Below, piece after piece: positions 45,301-55,329 of a stretch of 64,000 bases of DNA. The stretch's first letter is position 1. Each line of letters begins with the position of its first letter. The position numbers and the translations under genes are program-made. Below the pieces are notes generated by a model. That model ran no database searches. It was not told the origin of the DNA and was given only the letters and a program-made list of their open reading frames with translations. Origin of the DNA: CAJQLB01 sp905479065 (GTDB taxonomy: Bacteria > Bacteroidota > Bacteroidia > Flavobacteriales > Flavobacteriaceae); contig OX044364.1 in NCBI GenBank assembly GCA_943846735.1, positions 1,984,001 to 2,048,000 on the forward strand, written 5' to 3'.

Positions 45301-45444
45301 ATGGAAGGATATTGTGTAAAATGTAAAGCAAAAAGAGAAATTAAAAGTGCTAACGAAGTTACTATGAAGAATGGTAGAAAAGCAATGAAAGGTGAATGCC
45401 CAAGTTGTGGTACTGGAATGTTCAGAATATTGGGTAAAGCATAA
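45301..45444 (+). CDS. DUF5679 zinc-ribbon protein, 47 aa
   Basis: MEGYCVKCKAKREIKSANEV then MKNGRKAMKGECPSCGTGMF matches DUF5679, a tiny domain with two CxxC knuckles (C5/C8 and C33/C36) that should bind one zinc. Similar proteins occur in bacteria, phages and giant viruses and may contact nucleic acid; the role is unknown. A strong terminator follows. Confidence 0.85.
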   Translation: MEGYCVKCKAKREIKSANEVTMKNGRKAMKGECPSCGTGMFRILGKA

Positions 45445-45465
45445 AGCATTTATTTCTTTATTAAA

Positions 45466-45512
45466 TTAAAATTAAAAAGCTTAACAGAAACTGTTAAGCT
45501 TTTTAATTTTAA
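45466..45512 (+). terminator. Long-stem terminator
   Basis: A perfect 22-bp stem (left 45466-45487, loop AAA, right 45491-45512) with A and T runs at the outside, 21 bases after the DUF5679 stop. Between it and 45787 I see only a short GGTCTC/GAGACC hairpin (45676-45692) and no gene. Confidence 0.88.
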
Positions 45513-45787
45513 TACAATTCTTATTCTTCATTTATGAATGATATTGTATAAAAATATGTTATTATTCCTATCGTTTTTCTTCGCATCTATGTGTTATTGG
45601 GAAGCACTTTAAATAGACTCTTTGTTTACAGGAATTTTAGTGGCGAGAATAATATACATTGGCATATCCTTTGACGGTCTCTTAATGAGACCTTCAAACA
45701 GGATTACATGTGTCGACACAAAATATGAGATAGGTATTTGGCAACAATATGGTTATGTATAGATAACGACTGTTGTTATTTAGTTGA

Positions 45788-47368
45788 TTATAATGATTTT
45801 AAAATATTTTTTTTCGTGATGCTAATGCTTGTAAGGACTCCAGAAAACAGAGCTCCTCCAACACCAGCAGTGACGATATCTTGTCCAGTTAAATACAATT
45901 TTTTAATAGGTGTTTTTGGCTTTAAAAAAGATTGTCTAAACCGAGAAGGGTTATGATTAAGCCCATAAACTTCTCCTTTTTGATAATTAACAAAATGTTG
46001 TGTTGTGAGAGGTGTTGAAAGTTCAGAATAGTCTATTTTTCCTTTTGCTTGAGGGATTTGTTTAAATAATTCCTTTAGAAGCCGTTGTGTTAATTCTTCC
46101 TTCATTTTTTCATACTCTTGTCCTCTTTTTTTCCATTGTGTTCCTTCCCATTTTTTAAATTGTTCAAATGGCATTAAGGTAATTATATCTATTGAACTTT
46201 TACCGGGATATCTATTTATCCAATCAGGATCCTTAGCAGACGGAAATGACAAATAAATCATTGGGAAAGGTTCTGATAAATCACTTAAATATCTTTTTAC
46301 ACATGTATCGTGATCATACTTTGCTGGATAAATCCAATAATTTGTTTTTGGTAAATTTAACTCTTGAGGAGAACCTTTTAATCCTAAATATAAACTTATA
46401 TGCGCAACAGAAGGCTCTATTTTCTTCAATTGCCTGTTTAAATGATGTTTGATTCGTATTGCTTTTGGTAAAAGGGAATTATAAGTTGTCATAATTCCTG
46501 CATTACTGACAATGTTTGTTGCAGTCATGATGTTCCCATCTTTCATTTTCACTCCTATGGCAACATCATTCTTAACAATAATTTCTTGAACTTCTGCATT
46601 TACTAAAATTGTTCCTCCGGCAGTGGCAATAACGGGATCTATCGTTTTTAAAATCTGTGAAGAACCGCCTACTGGAAAACTACCACCATCAAAATAATGT
46701 CTCACAACTGAAGCATGCATGGCAAAGCTACTCTGTTTTGGCGGCAATCCATAATCGCCATATTGACCAGTCAGAACTTTTATTAAAGTTTCATTTTTTG
46801 TTAATGAACGCACAACTTCATCAGTGGTTTTGTCTGAAAATTTATAAAATGGATTTTGCAGTATTTTCCCAAATAACATACGTATCATTAACGGGGCTGC
46901 TTTGCAGATATAATAATTTTTACTGGATTTAACGGCCTTGAAAACTAAGTCCACATAGTTGATAATGGCTTTTTCTTCATCCGGGAAGTAAGTGATTAAT
47001 TGAGCCTTAAAATTTGAAACCCCTTTAACTAAGTTAAAATGCTTATCTCCAATGACAATGCGATCATAAACTTCTCCCATGTCTGCCCATTTTAAGGCAC
47101 CATCTGTAACATAGTCAAATAGTTTTTTAAGAATACTATTTTTCCTTTGAACTTCTCCAACATAATGAATACCAACGTCCCATTCATAGCCTTTACGTTT
47201 AAATACATGAGTGAATCCCCCAGCAGTATAATGACGCTCTAATACCAGAACTTTGTGGCCTTGTTTTGATAGGATTGCTGCCGTAGATAGACCACCCATC
47301 CCAGATCCAATGATTATGGTGTCATAATTTTTATTTAGTTGAGGGCGCTGCTTGTAAGATTGAATCAT
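45788..47368 (-). CDS. Retinol-saturase-like FAD oxidoreductase (CrtI family)
   Basis: A 526-residue flavoprotein. The N-terminal dinucleotide fold is GSGMGGLSTAAILSKQGHKV followed by LERHYTAGGFTH, and the C-terminal family motif is LYLTGQDIVTAGVGGALFSG. The overall pattern fits all-trans-retinol 13,14-reductase and phytoene-desaturase-like enzymes. It may reduce or desaturate a carotenoid or polyunsaturated lipid; the gene is not beside other carotenoid genes, so the substrate is open. Divergent from the TauE-like permease. Confidence 0.85.
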   Translation of the reverse strand: MIQSYKQRPQLNKNYDTIIIGSGMGGLSTAAILSKQGHKVLVLERHYTAGGFTHVFKRKGYEWDVGIHYVGEVQRKNSILKKLFDYVTDGALKWADMGEVYDRIVIGDKHFNLVKGVSNFKAQLITYFPDEEKAIINYVDLVFKAVKSSKNYYICKAAPLMIRMLFGKILQNPFYKFSDKTTDEVVRSLTKNETLIKVLTGQYGDYGLPPKQSSFAMHASVVRHYFDGGSFPVGGSSQILKTIDPVIATAGGTILVNAEVQEIIVKNDVAIGVKMKDGNIMTATNIVSNAGIMTTYNSLLPKAIRIKHHLNRQLKKIEPSVAHISLYLGLKGSPQELNLPKTNYWIYPAKYDHDTCVKRYLSDLSEPFPMIYLSFPSAKDPDWINRYPGKSSIDIITLMPFEQFKKWEGTQWKKRGQEYEKMKEELTQRLLKELFKQIPQAKGKIDYSELSTPLTTQHFVNYQKGEVYGLNHNPSRFRQSFLKPKTPIKKLYLTGQDIVTAGVGGALFSGVLTSISITKKNILKSL

Positions 47369-47462
47369 GATTATTGAACTACTGAAAACACAAAATACAA
47401 ATAACTTTTTTGAAAATGTTTGTTGTTTAATTTTTTAATAACTTACAGTTGGTAATTTCAAA

Positions 47463-48356
47463 GTGATGATGATACTTTTAATTTGGATTATGCTACTAGG
47501 ACTAGTATTTTTTTTTAGTTATGTTCTCATAAGTGATTATAGAAAACATAGTGATAAACTAGAAGATGTTAGTACTGTAAAAACTGTTATCATAGGATTT
47601 GTGGTTAACTTTTTTGATACGCTGGGAATAGGATCATTTGCCCCTCAAACAGCCTTACTCAAGTTCACAAAGCAAACAAACGACCGAATAATTCCAGGAA
47701 CGTTAAACGTTTCAAATACTATTCCAGTGGTGATTCAAGCACTTATTTTTATTAAAATCATCAAAGTAGAAGCACTTACTTTGTCTTTAATGTTAATTAC
47801 TGCTACCATAGGTGCAATTTTGGGCGCGGGCATTGTTTCTAAATTACCAGTAAAAAAAATTCAATTAACAATGGGTATTGCTCTAATGATTACTGCTTTT
47901 TTTATGTTTCTTGGACAAATGGAATGGATACAAGGTGGTGGTGAAGCGATTGGTTTACGAGGATGGAGGTTAATAATTGCTTTGATAGCAAACTTTTTTC
48001 TTGGCGCATTAATGACTGCAGGCATAGGTATGTATGCACCTTGTATGGCATTAATCTATGCCTTGGGTATGTCCCCGCTAGTAGCGTTTCCTATAATGAT
48101 GGGGTCTTGTGCGTTTTTAATGCCTCCTGCTTCAATAAAATTCATTAAAAAAGGGGCGTATAATAGAAAAGCTTCCGTAAGCATGATTATTCCAGGCGTA
48201 ATTGCCGTATTGCTAGCTGCATTTTTTATTAAATCAATGTCTCTTAATATATTGAAATGGATTGTAATAGGAGTGATTATGTACACTTCATATATCATGT
48301 TACGAGCATCAAGTGTCTTTGATAATACGTGGTTTTCAAATATTAATTCTAATTGA
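47463..48356 (+). CDS. TauE/SafE family permease
   Basis: A 297-residue inner-membrane protein with about eight hydrophobic segments. Two similar halves are suggested by GFVVNFFDTLGIGSFAP and ANFFLGALMTAGIGMYAP, the repeated motif of the family. Family members export sulfite, sulfoacetate and related anions; the substrate here is unknown. Lone gene between divergent and convergent neighbours. Confidence 0.88.
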   Translation: MMMILLIWIMLLGLVFFFSYVLISDYRKHSDKLEDVSTVKTVIIGFVVNFFDTLGIGSFAPQTALLKFTKQTNDRIIPGTLNVSNTIPVVIQALIFIKIIKVEALTLSLMLITATIGAILGAGIVSKLPVKKIQLTMGIALMITAFFMFLGQMEWIQGGGEAIGLRGWRLIIALIANFFLGALMTAGIGMYAPCMALIYALGMSPLVAFPIMMGSCAFLMPPASIKFIKKGAYNRKASVSMIIPGVIAVLLAAFFIKSMSLNILKWIVIGVIMYTSYIMLRASSVFDNTWFSNINSN

Positions 48357-48420
48357 GCAGGGCCTAAATCTACTTTTGAACACTAATCTTTCACAGGAAA
48401 TTTTAAATAATTATGAAAAA

Positions 48421-50643
48421 TTATTTTCGCATTAAATCAAATCGATGCGTGTATTTTAATGTGACGCTTTGATTGTTGATACCATCGAGATAATCTTCGT
48501 CTTTAACCACATTTAAAACAACAAACAATCCAGTGTTTGCATTTTGAAGCCAGCCAAACCTTGCATTTACAGAGGTAATATTTGAGATATTATTGTGCTG
48601 TACTAGGCTTTGAACAAACATCCTAGGAGTGAAAGAATAGGACAGTCTAGCGCGCCCAACAAATGCAGTAACATCTCCATTTGGTAAATTAAGAATATTA
48701 TGACTTAAGGTAAATGAAGAATTAAATTTATCACCTATCCTGTAATTTATGGTTCCACTATTTGAAATACGATCTCCTCCGAAATACCCTCCAATAACAG
48801 TTCTTGTATTGTAGGATAATTTTTTATTTGGATTTGAAATAAAAATAAGTTGAAGTTCGCTGTGGTCATAAGTCTTGCTAGGTATTTCAACGCCTGAAAT
48901 ACGGAATGGCTCAAAAACACCCTCTGTAGTAAAATTAATACCTGTATGAATTTCAAACCCACTAGCCCATACCCAATGATTGTCAATATGTAAAAAGCTT
49001 GTTACTAACTGATCATTAAAATTCCAATAACCCCGATAAGAAACGTGAGGCCTAATTTCTAATATAGACCCCCAATTTTTAGGTCTTAAAGCACGAAATA
49101 ATAAAAATTCAGGTTTTTTAAAGGAAGATCGTTGTAAAAATCCAACCTCAGGATTAAAGCCTTCGCCTACTTCTGTGTATCCTGCATTAATATTCCATCC
49201 ATCCCAATTATAATTCGCTAACAACTTGAAAGCATGGTCTTGCTTATTTGTTCCTGGGGTAATACTTTTGGCGGCAAAACCACTAATTTGTGCTTTTTTA
49301 CCCAGGCCATACTTCCCATCCATAGCAAATACGCGATTGTAATCATCAGGATTATTACCTAACCCTGAACGATTAATAAAGATGCCTCCCACGGAGGAAC
49401 GACTGTTTGAAAAGTCATGATTGACACGAGCAACAGAGAAGTTATTCTTCTCAATATTCTCATCAGTAACACCTTCTGTGAACATGGAGAGCAATCCAAC
49501 ATTAGTTTGATTTATTTTACCGGATAAGCGTGCTCCTCCAATGATTGGAACCAAGGCGCCATTATTTCCTATTCCAATACGACGACTAAAAAATAAATCA
49601 ACTTCTCCAGGGCTTCCTACAGAAAATTGTCCTGCGTTTTCTAAAAAAAAAGGACGTTTTTCTGGAAAAAATAAATTAAATCTGTCGAGATTAACTTGTT
49701 GTTCATCAACCTCAACTTGAGCGAAATCAGTGTTGTATGTCAAATCTAACGTTAAACTTGGTGTTAGGCTATATTTTATATCTGCACCAAACTCTAAATT
49801 TGTAGTTGTCTTATTTGGATCAATAGCATCATCATTAATTGTTTGCGTTAATGCATAAGGAATTAATTTTAGGTTACCAGGATTTTGGAGCTTTAACCCG
49901 TGAATTTTACCTGCCAAGGATAAGCGTTTTATATCAAATCCTAGCGGAAGAGAAGCCCAAAAGGAAGTTTCTGTGTTTTTGCTAATATTTCTTTGAAAAT
50001 TAATACCCCAAGTTTGTTTGTCTCCACTTTTAAATCGAAGCGATCTCAAGGGGATCGCAAATTCAGCACTCCAGCCATAATTACCGGTTTCTGTTTTTAC
50101 TGACCACGTTGCATCCCAATTAATATTTGTTCCACCAATTACACCCCCCTGCTGTCTATTTGCACTGAAATTTCCTTGCCCTTCATTATCGATTTGTGCA
50201 TCATATTCCATACCATTGGAATTTGTTCCAAACAAAAATCCATTTTGTAAATCATTATAAGTGTCTAAAATGAATAGAAAACTATCTTCGTCGTTTAAAT
50301 CAGAATCTCTTCTTGAATCAGAGACCACGATGTTTTCAGGCGTAGAATCATAACAAACTACAGCCACGTAAAACGTATTTTTATAAGTAGCAACACGGAT
50401 TTCAGTTTTTTCGGTGGATGGAACATTAAATTCAGGTTTAATTTGAATCATCTGCGTTATTGGAGAGATTCCTTGCCAAACCTTATCATTTAAAATATTG
50501 CCATCAATAATAGGTTCTAAATTTAAATGCGAAATTTGAAAATTTGGTCTATTTAGAGAGGCATTACTTTTTTGTGCTTCAGTCCAGTGTAAAGAAATCC
50601 AAAGGACAGACAGTATGATAATTAAATTTTTAAAAGAGAACAT
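48421..50643 (-). CDS. CBM9-like/DUF5916 outer-membrane protein
   Basis: 740 residues with a signal peptide (1-23). The N-terminal part (about 35-215) is a carbohydrate-binding-9-like domain with the typical opening LEPIIDGNILNDKVWQG. The rest is DUF5916, a beta-barrel-like region (DLTYNTDFAQVEVDEQQVNL, FFPEKRPFFLENAGQF) ending in TLKYTHRFDLMRK. Such proteins are common in flavobacteria and probably sit in the outer membrane. No enzyme role is established, though DUF5916 genes often travel with peptidases or sugar enzymes. Confidence 0.88.
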   Translation of the reverse strand: MFSFKNLIIILSVLWISLHWTEAQKSNASLNRPNFQISHLNLEPIIDGNILNDKVWQGISPITQMIQIKPEFNVPSTEKTEIRVATYKNTFYVAVVCYDSTPENIVVSDSRRDSDLNDEDSFLFILDTYNDLQNGFLFGTNSNGMEYDAQIDNEGQGNFSANRQQGGVIGGTNINWDATWSVKTETGNYGWSAEFAIPLRSLRFKSGDKQTWGINFQRNISKNTETSFWASLPLGFDIKRLSLAGKIHGLKLQNPGNLKLIPYALTQTINDDAIDPNKTTTNLEFGADIKYSLTPSLTLDLTYNTDFAQVEVDEQQVNLDRFNLFFPEKRPFFLENAGQFSVGSPGEVDLFFSRRIGIGNNGALVPIIGGARLSGKINQTNVGLLSMFTEGVTDENIEKNNFSVARVNHDFSNSRSSVGGIFINRSGLGNNPDDYNRVFAMDGKYGLGKKAQISGFAAKSITPGTNKQDHAFKLLANYNWDGWNINAGYTEVGEGFNPEVGFLQRSSFKKPEFLLFRALRPKNWGSILEIRPHVSYRGYWNFNDQLVTSFLHIDNHWVWASGFEIHTGINFTTEGVFEPFRISGVEIPSKTYDHSELQLIFISNPNKKLSYNTRTVIGGYFGGDRISNSGTINYRIGDKFNSSFTLSHNILNLPNGDVTAFVGRARLSYSFTPRMFVQSLVQHNNISNITSVNARFGWLQNANTGLFVVLNVVKDEDYLDGINNQSVTLKYTHRFDLMRK

Positions 50644-50958
50644 TGCTTTGTAATAGTTAGTTTTCGGGTTTTAATAATTGCGATAAAAAGCTAAGAAAAT
50701 TTTATATTTTAGAATTCCCCTATTTTAATAAATTAGTAACATTAAATAAACACCATCGTGATATAATAAAAAGTGTGTTTTTAATAACGTTAACAGGGTT
50801 ACAATTAGACAATAATTTTTAATAATTATAGTTAATTGATAACATCTTTAAATTTAAGGTTTTTTAAGGAACAAAAATGTTCAACACCTGCAATATTAAC
50901 ATTCAATTACGATGAAAGTGTTGCATTTTTTATTTATTTGTAATTAAATACCCATTCT
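50644..50958. other. Divergent intergenic region
   Basis: The 315 bases between the DUF5916 gene (minus) and dsbD (plus) should hold both promoters. I see no exact TAnnTTTG box, no gene and no strong hairpin; CAACAC (50882-50887) and GTGTTG form a loose six-base inverted pair. Confidence 0.4.
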
Positions 50959-53007
50959 ATGAACCGTTATTTACTGCTTATTTTGAGCTTAATAAGTTTT
51001 TTTTCTCAAGCTCAGATTTTAGACCCTGTCGCTTGGACATATGAGAGTAATAAAATTGGAGACGATGAATTTGAACTTAATTTTATCGCTTCAATAGAAG
51101 ATGACTGGGCAATTTATTCACACTATCTTGAAGATGGGGGGCCGCTCCCAACAAACTTCGCATTTACTACTAATTCAGATTATGAGTTAGTTGGTCAATT
51201 AATTGAACATGATGTTAATAAGGTAACAAAATATGACTCTGTCTTTGATATGGTCGTGACAAAGTTTTATAAAGAGGCGAGGTTTACTCAACGAATAAAA
51301 TTAGTGTCTAAATCTTCTGCCATATCAGGTAATTTAGAATATATGACTTGTGATGATACACAGTGTACTTTTAAGCCAGATAACCCTTTTATGTTTCAGC
51401 TATCGTTGGATGGTGAGTTGATAGCAAAAGACACCACTATTAACCAGATGATTGTTGATGATAATGAGATTAATTTGAGTCTTTATGGGCTGCTACCTGC
51501 TGAAATGTCTAAGCTCGAAACAGTTTGTCAAAACGACACATTAACACTAGCTGATTCAGAAAATAAAAACTCTTTGTGGGGTATTTTTGGATTAGGTTTT
51601 CTTGGCGGATTGCTTGCCTTATTGACGCCTTGTGTCTTCCCAATGATTCCTTTGACTGTTAGTTTTTTCACTAAAAAGAAGACGGAGAGATCCTCAGGTA
51701 TTTCAAGAGCGATTTTATATGGCTTTTTTATTCTTGCGGTCTATTTAATTTTAAGTATCCCGTTTCATTTAATCGATTCAATCAATCCAGACATTCTTAA
51801 CGAGATTTCTACGAATGTGACATTAAATATCTTATTTTTTATAATATTTTTATTTTTTGCCTTTTCTTTTTTTGGGTATTACGAGTTGACTTTACCATCA
51901 AGTTGGACAAATAAAACCTCTCAAGGAGAGAGTTTAGGAGGTGTCCTAGGAGTATTTTTCATGGCTCTAACATTGGCGATTGTTTCTTTCTCATGTACTG
52001 GTCCTATTTTAGGATCCTTGTTAGCTGGATCATTAACGGCTGAAGGGGGTGCTTGGCAATTAACTTTTGGTATGGGTGGATTTGGATTAGCATTAGGGTT
52101 GCCTTTTGCGCTGTTTGCTATGTTTCCTAATTTATTGAATACTTTACCAAAATCAGGAGGATGGTTAAATACAACTAAGGTTGTTTTAGGATTTTTAGAA
52201 TTAGCATTGGCATTTAAGTTTTTATCTAATGCCGATCTTGTAAAGCATTGGGGATTACTAAAAATCGAGATATTTTTAGGAATTTGGATTGTTATATTTT
52301 TATGTCTCGCCCTGTATCTTTTTGGCAAAATCAAATTTCCACACGATTCGGTATTAAATAAGTTGTCATTTATTCGATTAGGTTTTGGAATGGTAGTGCT
52401 GTTGTTTACCTTTTATCTGTTTTCAGGGTTTCAGATAAATAAAAGCACTAAAACATTTAGTCCACTGACGTTATTAAGTGGTTTAGCTCCACCCGTTGGG
52501 TATAGTTTGTTCTACCCCAATGAGTGCCCAAACAACCTGAATTGTTTTAAAGATTTAAAAGAAGGAATTAACTATGCAAAACAAGTTGGTAAGCCTATTA
52601 TTTTGGATTTTACGGGTTTTGCATGTGTAAATTGCAGAAAAATGGAAGAACATATTTGGCCTGACCCAAAAATTGACGCATTACTTCGTGAAAAATTTGT
52701 GCTAATATCTCTGTATGTAGATGATAAAAAAGAATTGCCAAATGACGAACAAATTTTTGTTAATAGGATAAATGGTGGCACTAGACAATTGAAAAACTAT
52801 GGCCATAAATGGGCACATTTCCAAACGCAGTTCTTTCAGTCAAATTCTCAACCATTTTATGTACTTTTAGATTCAGAAGGGGAGAAATTACTAAATAAAC
52901 CTGTCGGTTATACACCTGATGTTGAGGAATATGCTTCTTTTTTAGAATGTGGGCTACAGGCCTTTATTTCTGAACATAAAAATGCTTCAATTTTTGAAAT
53001 AAACTAA
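50959..53007 (+). CDS. dsbD: Thiol:disulfide interchange protein DsbD
   Basis: Full-length DsbD (682 aa). After a signal peptide (1-18) comes the periplasmic N-terminal domain with the Cys pair YMTCDDTQC. An eight-helix membrane domain carries the redox cysteines LTPCVFPMIPL and SFSCTGPI. The C-terminal thioredoxin domain has CVNC (GFACVNCRKME). It carries electrons from cytoplasmic thioredoxin to periplasmic thiol proteins and cytochrome c maturation. It appears monocistronic. Confidence 0.94.
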   Translation: MNRYLLLILSLISFFSQAQILDPVAWTYESNKIGDDEFELNFIASIEDDWAIYSHYLEDGGPLPTNFAFTTNSDYELVGQLIEHDVNKVTKYDSVFDMVVTKFYKEARFTQRIKLVSKSSAISGNLEYMTCDDTQCTFKPDNPFMFQLSLDGELIAKDTTINQMIVDDNEINLSLYGLLPAEMSKLETVCQNDTLTLADSENKNSLWGIFGLGFLGGLLALLTPCVFPMIPLTVSFFTKKKTERSSGISRAILYGFFILAVYLILSIPFHLIDSINPDILNEISTNVTLNILFFIIFLFFAFSFFGYYELTLPSSWTNKTSQGESLGGVLGVFFMALTLAIVSFSCTGPILGSLLAGSLTAEGGAWQLTFGMGGFGLALGLPFALFAMFPNLLNTLPKSGGWLNTTKVVLGFLELALAFKFLSNADLVKHWGLLKIEIFLGIWIVIFLCLALYLFGKIKFPHDSVLNKLSFIRLGFGMVVLLFTFYLFSGFQINKSTKTFSPLTLLSGLAPPVGYSLFYPNECPNNLNCFKDLKEGINYAKQVGKPIILDFTGFACVNCRKMEEHIWPDPKIDALLREKFVLISLYVDDKKELPNDEQIFVNRINGGTRQLKNYGHKWAHFQTQFFQSNSQPFYVLLDSEGEKLLNKPVGYTPDVEEYASFLECGLQAFISEHKNASIFEIN

Positions 53008-53105
53008 GAAATGTTTTGAATAAAATTTAAGACTTTGAGGGTTAAATTTGTAACCTGACATTAAATAACTGATTATTATTAATCAAAAATCGAGAAAATA
53101 AATTT

Positions 53106-53534
53106 ATGCTAGATAAAAAACAGCTCAAATATGATAAAGCATATTTAAGGATAGCCGATGAGTGGGGTAAGTTATCGTATTGTAAGCGAAAACAAGTTGG
53201 CGCAATCATTGTAAAAGACAGAATGATCATATCTGATGGTTATAACGGAACTCCTTCTGGTTTTGAGAATTTCTGTGAAGATGAAAACGGATATACAAAA
53301 TGGTATGTTCTGCATGCTGAAGCTAATGCTATTTCAAAGGTTGCATCATCTACGCAATCGTGTCAAGGAGCAACTTTATATATTACCCTATCTCCTTGCA
53401 AGGAGTGCAGTAAGTTAATTCATCAATCAGGGATTGTTCGTGTTGTTTACAAAAAGGCTTACAGAGATAATTCAGGAATTGAGTTTTTAGAAAAAGCAGG
53501 GATTTCCACGACCATCATTGAAGATTTAAATTAA
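53106..53534 (+). CDS. dCMP deaminase (ComEB-like)
   Basis: Zinc-dependent deoxycytidylate deaminase of 142 residues. Zinc and catalytic residues are in HAEANAI and PCKEC; YNGTPSGFENFCED is typical of the ComEB/dCMP subgroup. It makes dUMP for thymidylate synthesis. Its stop overlaps the start of the S41 protease gene by one base (TAATG), so the genes are translationally coupled. Confidence 0.93.
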   Translation: MLDKKQLKYDKAYLRIADEWGKLSYCKRKQVGAIIVKDRMIISDGYNGTPSGFENFCEDENGYTKWYVLHAEANAISKVASSTQSCQGATLYITLSPCKECSKLIHQSGIVRVVYKKAYRDNSGIEFLEKAGISTTIIEDLN

Positions 53535-55120
53535 TGTCATCTCAAAAACAATTCTATCCCTTAGTAATCGGTATTGCTATTGCAACAGGTATTTTGATTG
53601 GTGACAAACTAAATATGTTGGATACTTCAAGGCCAATATTTGCCTCTAATTCAAAAAAAGAAAAACTCAATCGTTTAATTGATTTAATTGACCATCAATA
53701 TGTAGATGAGGTGGATACTGATAGTATTGTTGATGTAACTGTAACAAGTATTTTAAGTAATCTTGATCCTCATTCAACGTATATTCCAAAAGAAGCTTTA
53801 CAAAAATCAACGGAAAGCATGAAAGGTGATTTTGTTGGGATTGGAGTAAGTTTTTATTCATACAAGGATACGGTAACAGTAATTAGGCCTTTAGAGGGAG
53901 GACCCAGCTACAAAAGCGGCATTAAAGCTGGAGATAGAATTATTGAAGCAGATGGTATGCCCATCTTCGGTGAAAACTGGAGTGATGATATGGTAATTAA
54001 TAAACTTAGAGGAAAAAATCACACGACAGTCGATTTAACAGTCTACAGACCTTCAGAAGACACAATAATAGAATTTAAAATTGACCGAGGCAATGTGCCT
54101 ATTGTGAGTGTGGATGCTGCTTACATGCTCACAGATGAGTTAGGGTATATCAAAATAAATCGCTTTGCTGAAACCACTTTTAATGAGTTTAAAACAGCCT
54201 TGAATATATTACAAGCTAAAGGAATTAGAAAGTTAGTATTAGATTTAAGAAATAATCCAGGAGGCTTTATGCACATAGCAGAACAAATTGCTGACGAATT
54301 TTTAGAGGACAATAAATTGATCCTTTTCACTAAAAACAAACAAGGTAAAATAGTAAACAGTTATGCTACTGACAAGGGAGCTTTTGAAAATGGAGAAATT
54401 TTTGTGCTCATAAATGAAAATTCTGCTTCAGCTAGCGAAATAATTGCAGGAGCTTTGCAAGATAATGATAAGGGTATCATTGTTGGACGACGTTCGTTTG
54501 GTAAAGGATTAATTCAGCGAGAAATGGCTTTAGGTGATGGAACAGCCATACGACTTACCGTGTCGCGATATTATACTCCAACGGGACGCTCTATACAGAG
54601 GTCTTATAAAAATGGCAATAAGGATTATTATCACGAATATTATAAACGTAGAACCAATGGAGAATTATCAAATAAAAACAGTATTGAAATTGCAGATTCT
54701 TTAAAATTTTTAACTCCCAAAGGAAAAATTGTATATGGTGGAGGAGGTATCATTCCTGATGAATTTGTGGCCACAAATAAAAAAATGGAAAATCAAACAA
54801 TTGATTTTATTCTATCGAGTGGTTTCTTAGAGTATTTTATTTTTGAAAAATTAGATAAAGATCGTTCTATACTACAGAACATGGTAAAAGACGATTTTGT
54901 TGCAAATTATAAAGTTACAGATAAGCTATTGGAGCAATTTAAAAGCTATTACAATTCAAAATCACGTTATCAATTAACTTTTGCCGCCTACAAAGAAGAA
55001 GTGAAGTTGTGTTTGAAAGCAAAATTAGCAGAACAACTTTTTGGAAAAGAAGCATTCACGGAAATAATAAATAATAATGATACGATGTTACTTAAAATTA
55101 AGGAATTAATTCAAGAATAA
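53534..55120 (+). CDS. S41 C-terminal processing protease
   Basis: CtpA/Prc-type serine protease, 528 residues. One N-terminal membrane anchor is followed by a PDZ domain (about 90-175) and the S41 catalytic domain with LDLRNNPGG, the nucleophile region NENSASASEIIAGAL and the catalytic Lys in GRRSFGKG. It trims or degrades periplasmic proteins from their C-termini. Second gene of the dCMP deaminase operon. Confidence 0.94.
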   Translation: MSSQKQFYPLVIGIAIATGILIGDKLNMLDTSRPIFASNSKKEKLNRLIDLIDHQYVDEVDTDSIVDVTVTSILSNLDPHSTYIPKEALQKSTESMKGDFVGIGVSFYSYKDTVTVIRPLEGGPSYKSGIKAGDRIIEADGMPIFGENWSDDMVINKLRGKNHTTVDLTVYRPSEDTIIEFKIDRGNVPIVSVDAAYMLTDELGYIKINRFAETTFNEFKTALNILQAKGIRKLVLDLRNNPGGFMHIAEQIADEFLEDNKLILFTKNKQGKIVNSYATDKGAFENGEIFVLINENSASASEIIAGALQDNDKGIIVGRRSFGKGLIQREMALGDGTAIRLTVSRYYTPTGRSIQRSYKNGNKDYYHEYYKRRTNGELSNKNSIEIADSLKFLTPKGKIVYGGGGIIPDEFVATNKKMENQTIDFILSSGFLEYFIFEKLDKDRSILQNMVKDDFVANYKVTDKLLEQFKSYYNSKSRYQLTFAAYKEEVKLCLKAKLAEQLFGKEAFTEIINNNDTMLLKIKELIQE

Positions 55121-55327
55121 TTATTTCTTTTTTTGTTTTATTGTTTTCTCAATTTTTTTAGATGTCCTCAAAATTGCGAGAATGACAATGGTACATAGTC
55201 CTGCCATGATTGTTATAATGGCAATAACACTATCTCCTTGAAAAGGTTGACCCCAGTTAATTTGTGTAAAATTATAGCCGATTAATAAAAAGGCAATAAC
55301 AGTTAGAAAATAGGTGAAATTTTTCAT
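55121..55327 (-). CDS. Small membrane protein, 68 aa
   Basis: Starts at ATG 55327 (MKNFTYFLTVIAFLLIGYNF); a TTG two codons upstream is less likely. Two membrane helices (about 4-20 and 33-52) and a Lys-rich tail. It begins two bases after the marC-like gene ends, so it is the second gene of that unit. Unknown function; its stop abuts the convergent S41 protease stop. Confidence 0.75.
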   Translation of the reverse strand: MKNFTYFLTVIAFLLIGYNFTQINWGQPFQGDSVIAIITIMAGLCTIVILAILRTSKKIEKTIKQKKK

Positions 55328-55329
55328 GA

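Noticed and set aside
45676..45692. GGTCTC/GAGACC hairpin as a terminator
   Set aside because: Six-bp stem without a T-run and no gene just upstream.
45738..45956. 72-codon plus-strand frame
   Set aside because: Lies mostly antisense to the 3' end of the well-supported retinol-saturase-like gene.
48405..48426. AAATAATT/AATTATTT hairpin between the TauE gene and the DUF5916 gene
   Set aside because: All-AT stem of eight pairs overlapping a stop codon; too weak to call.
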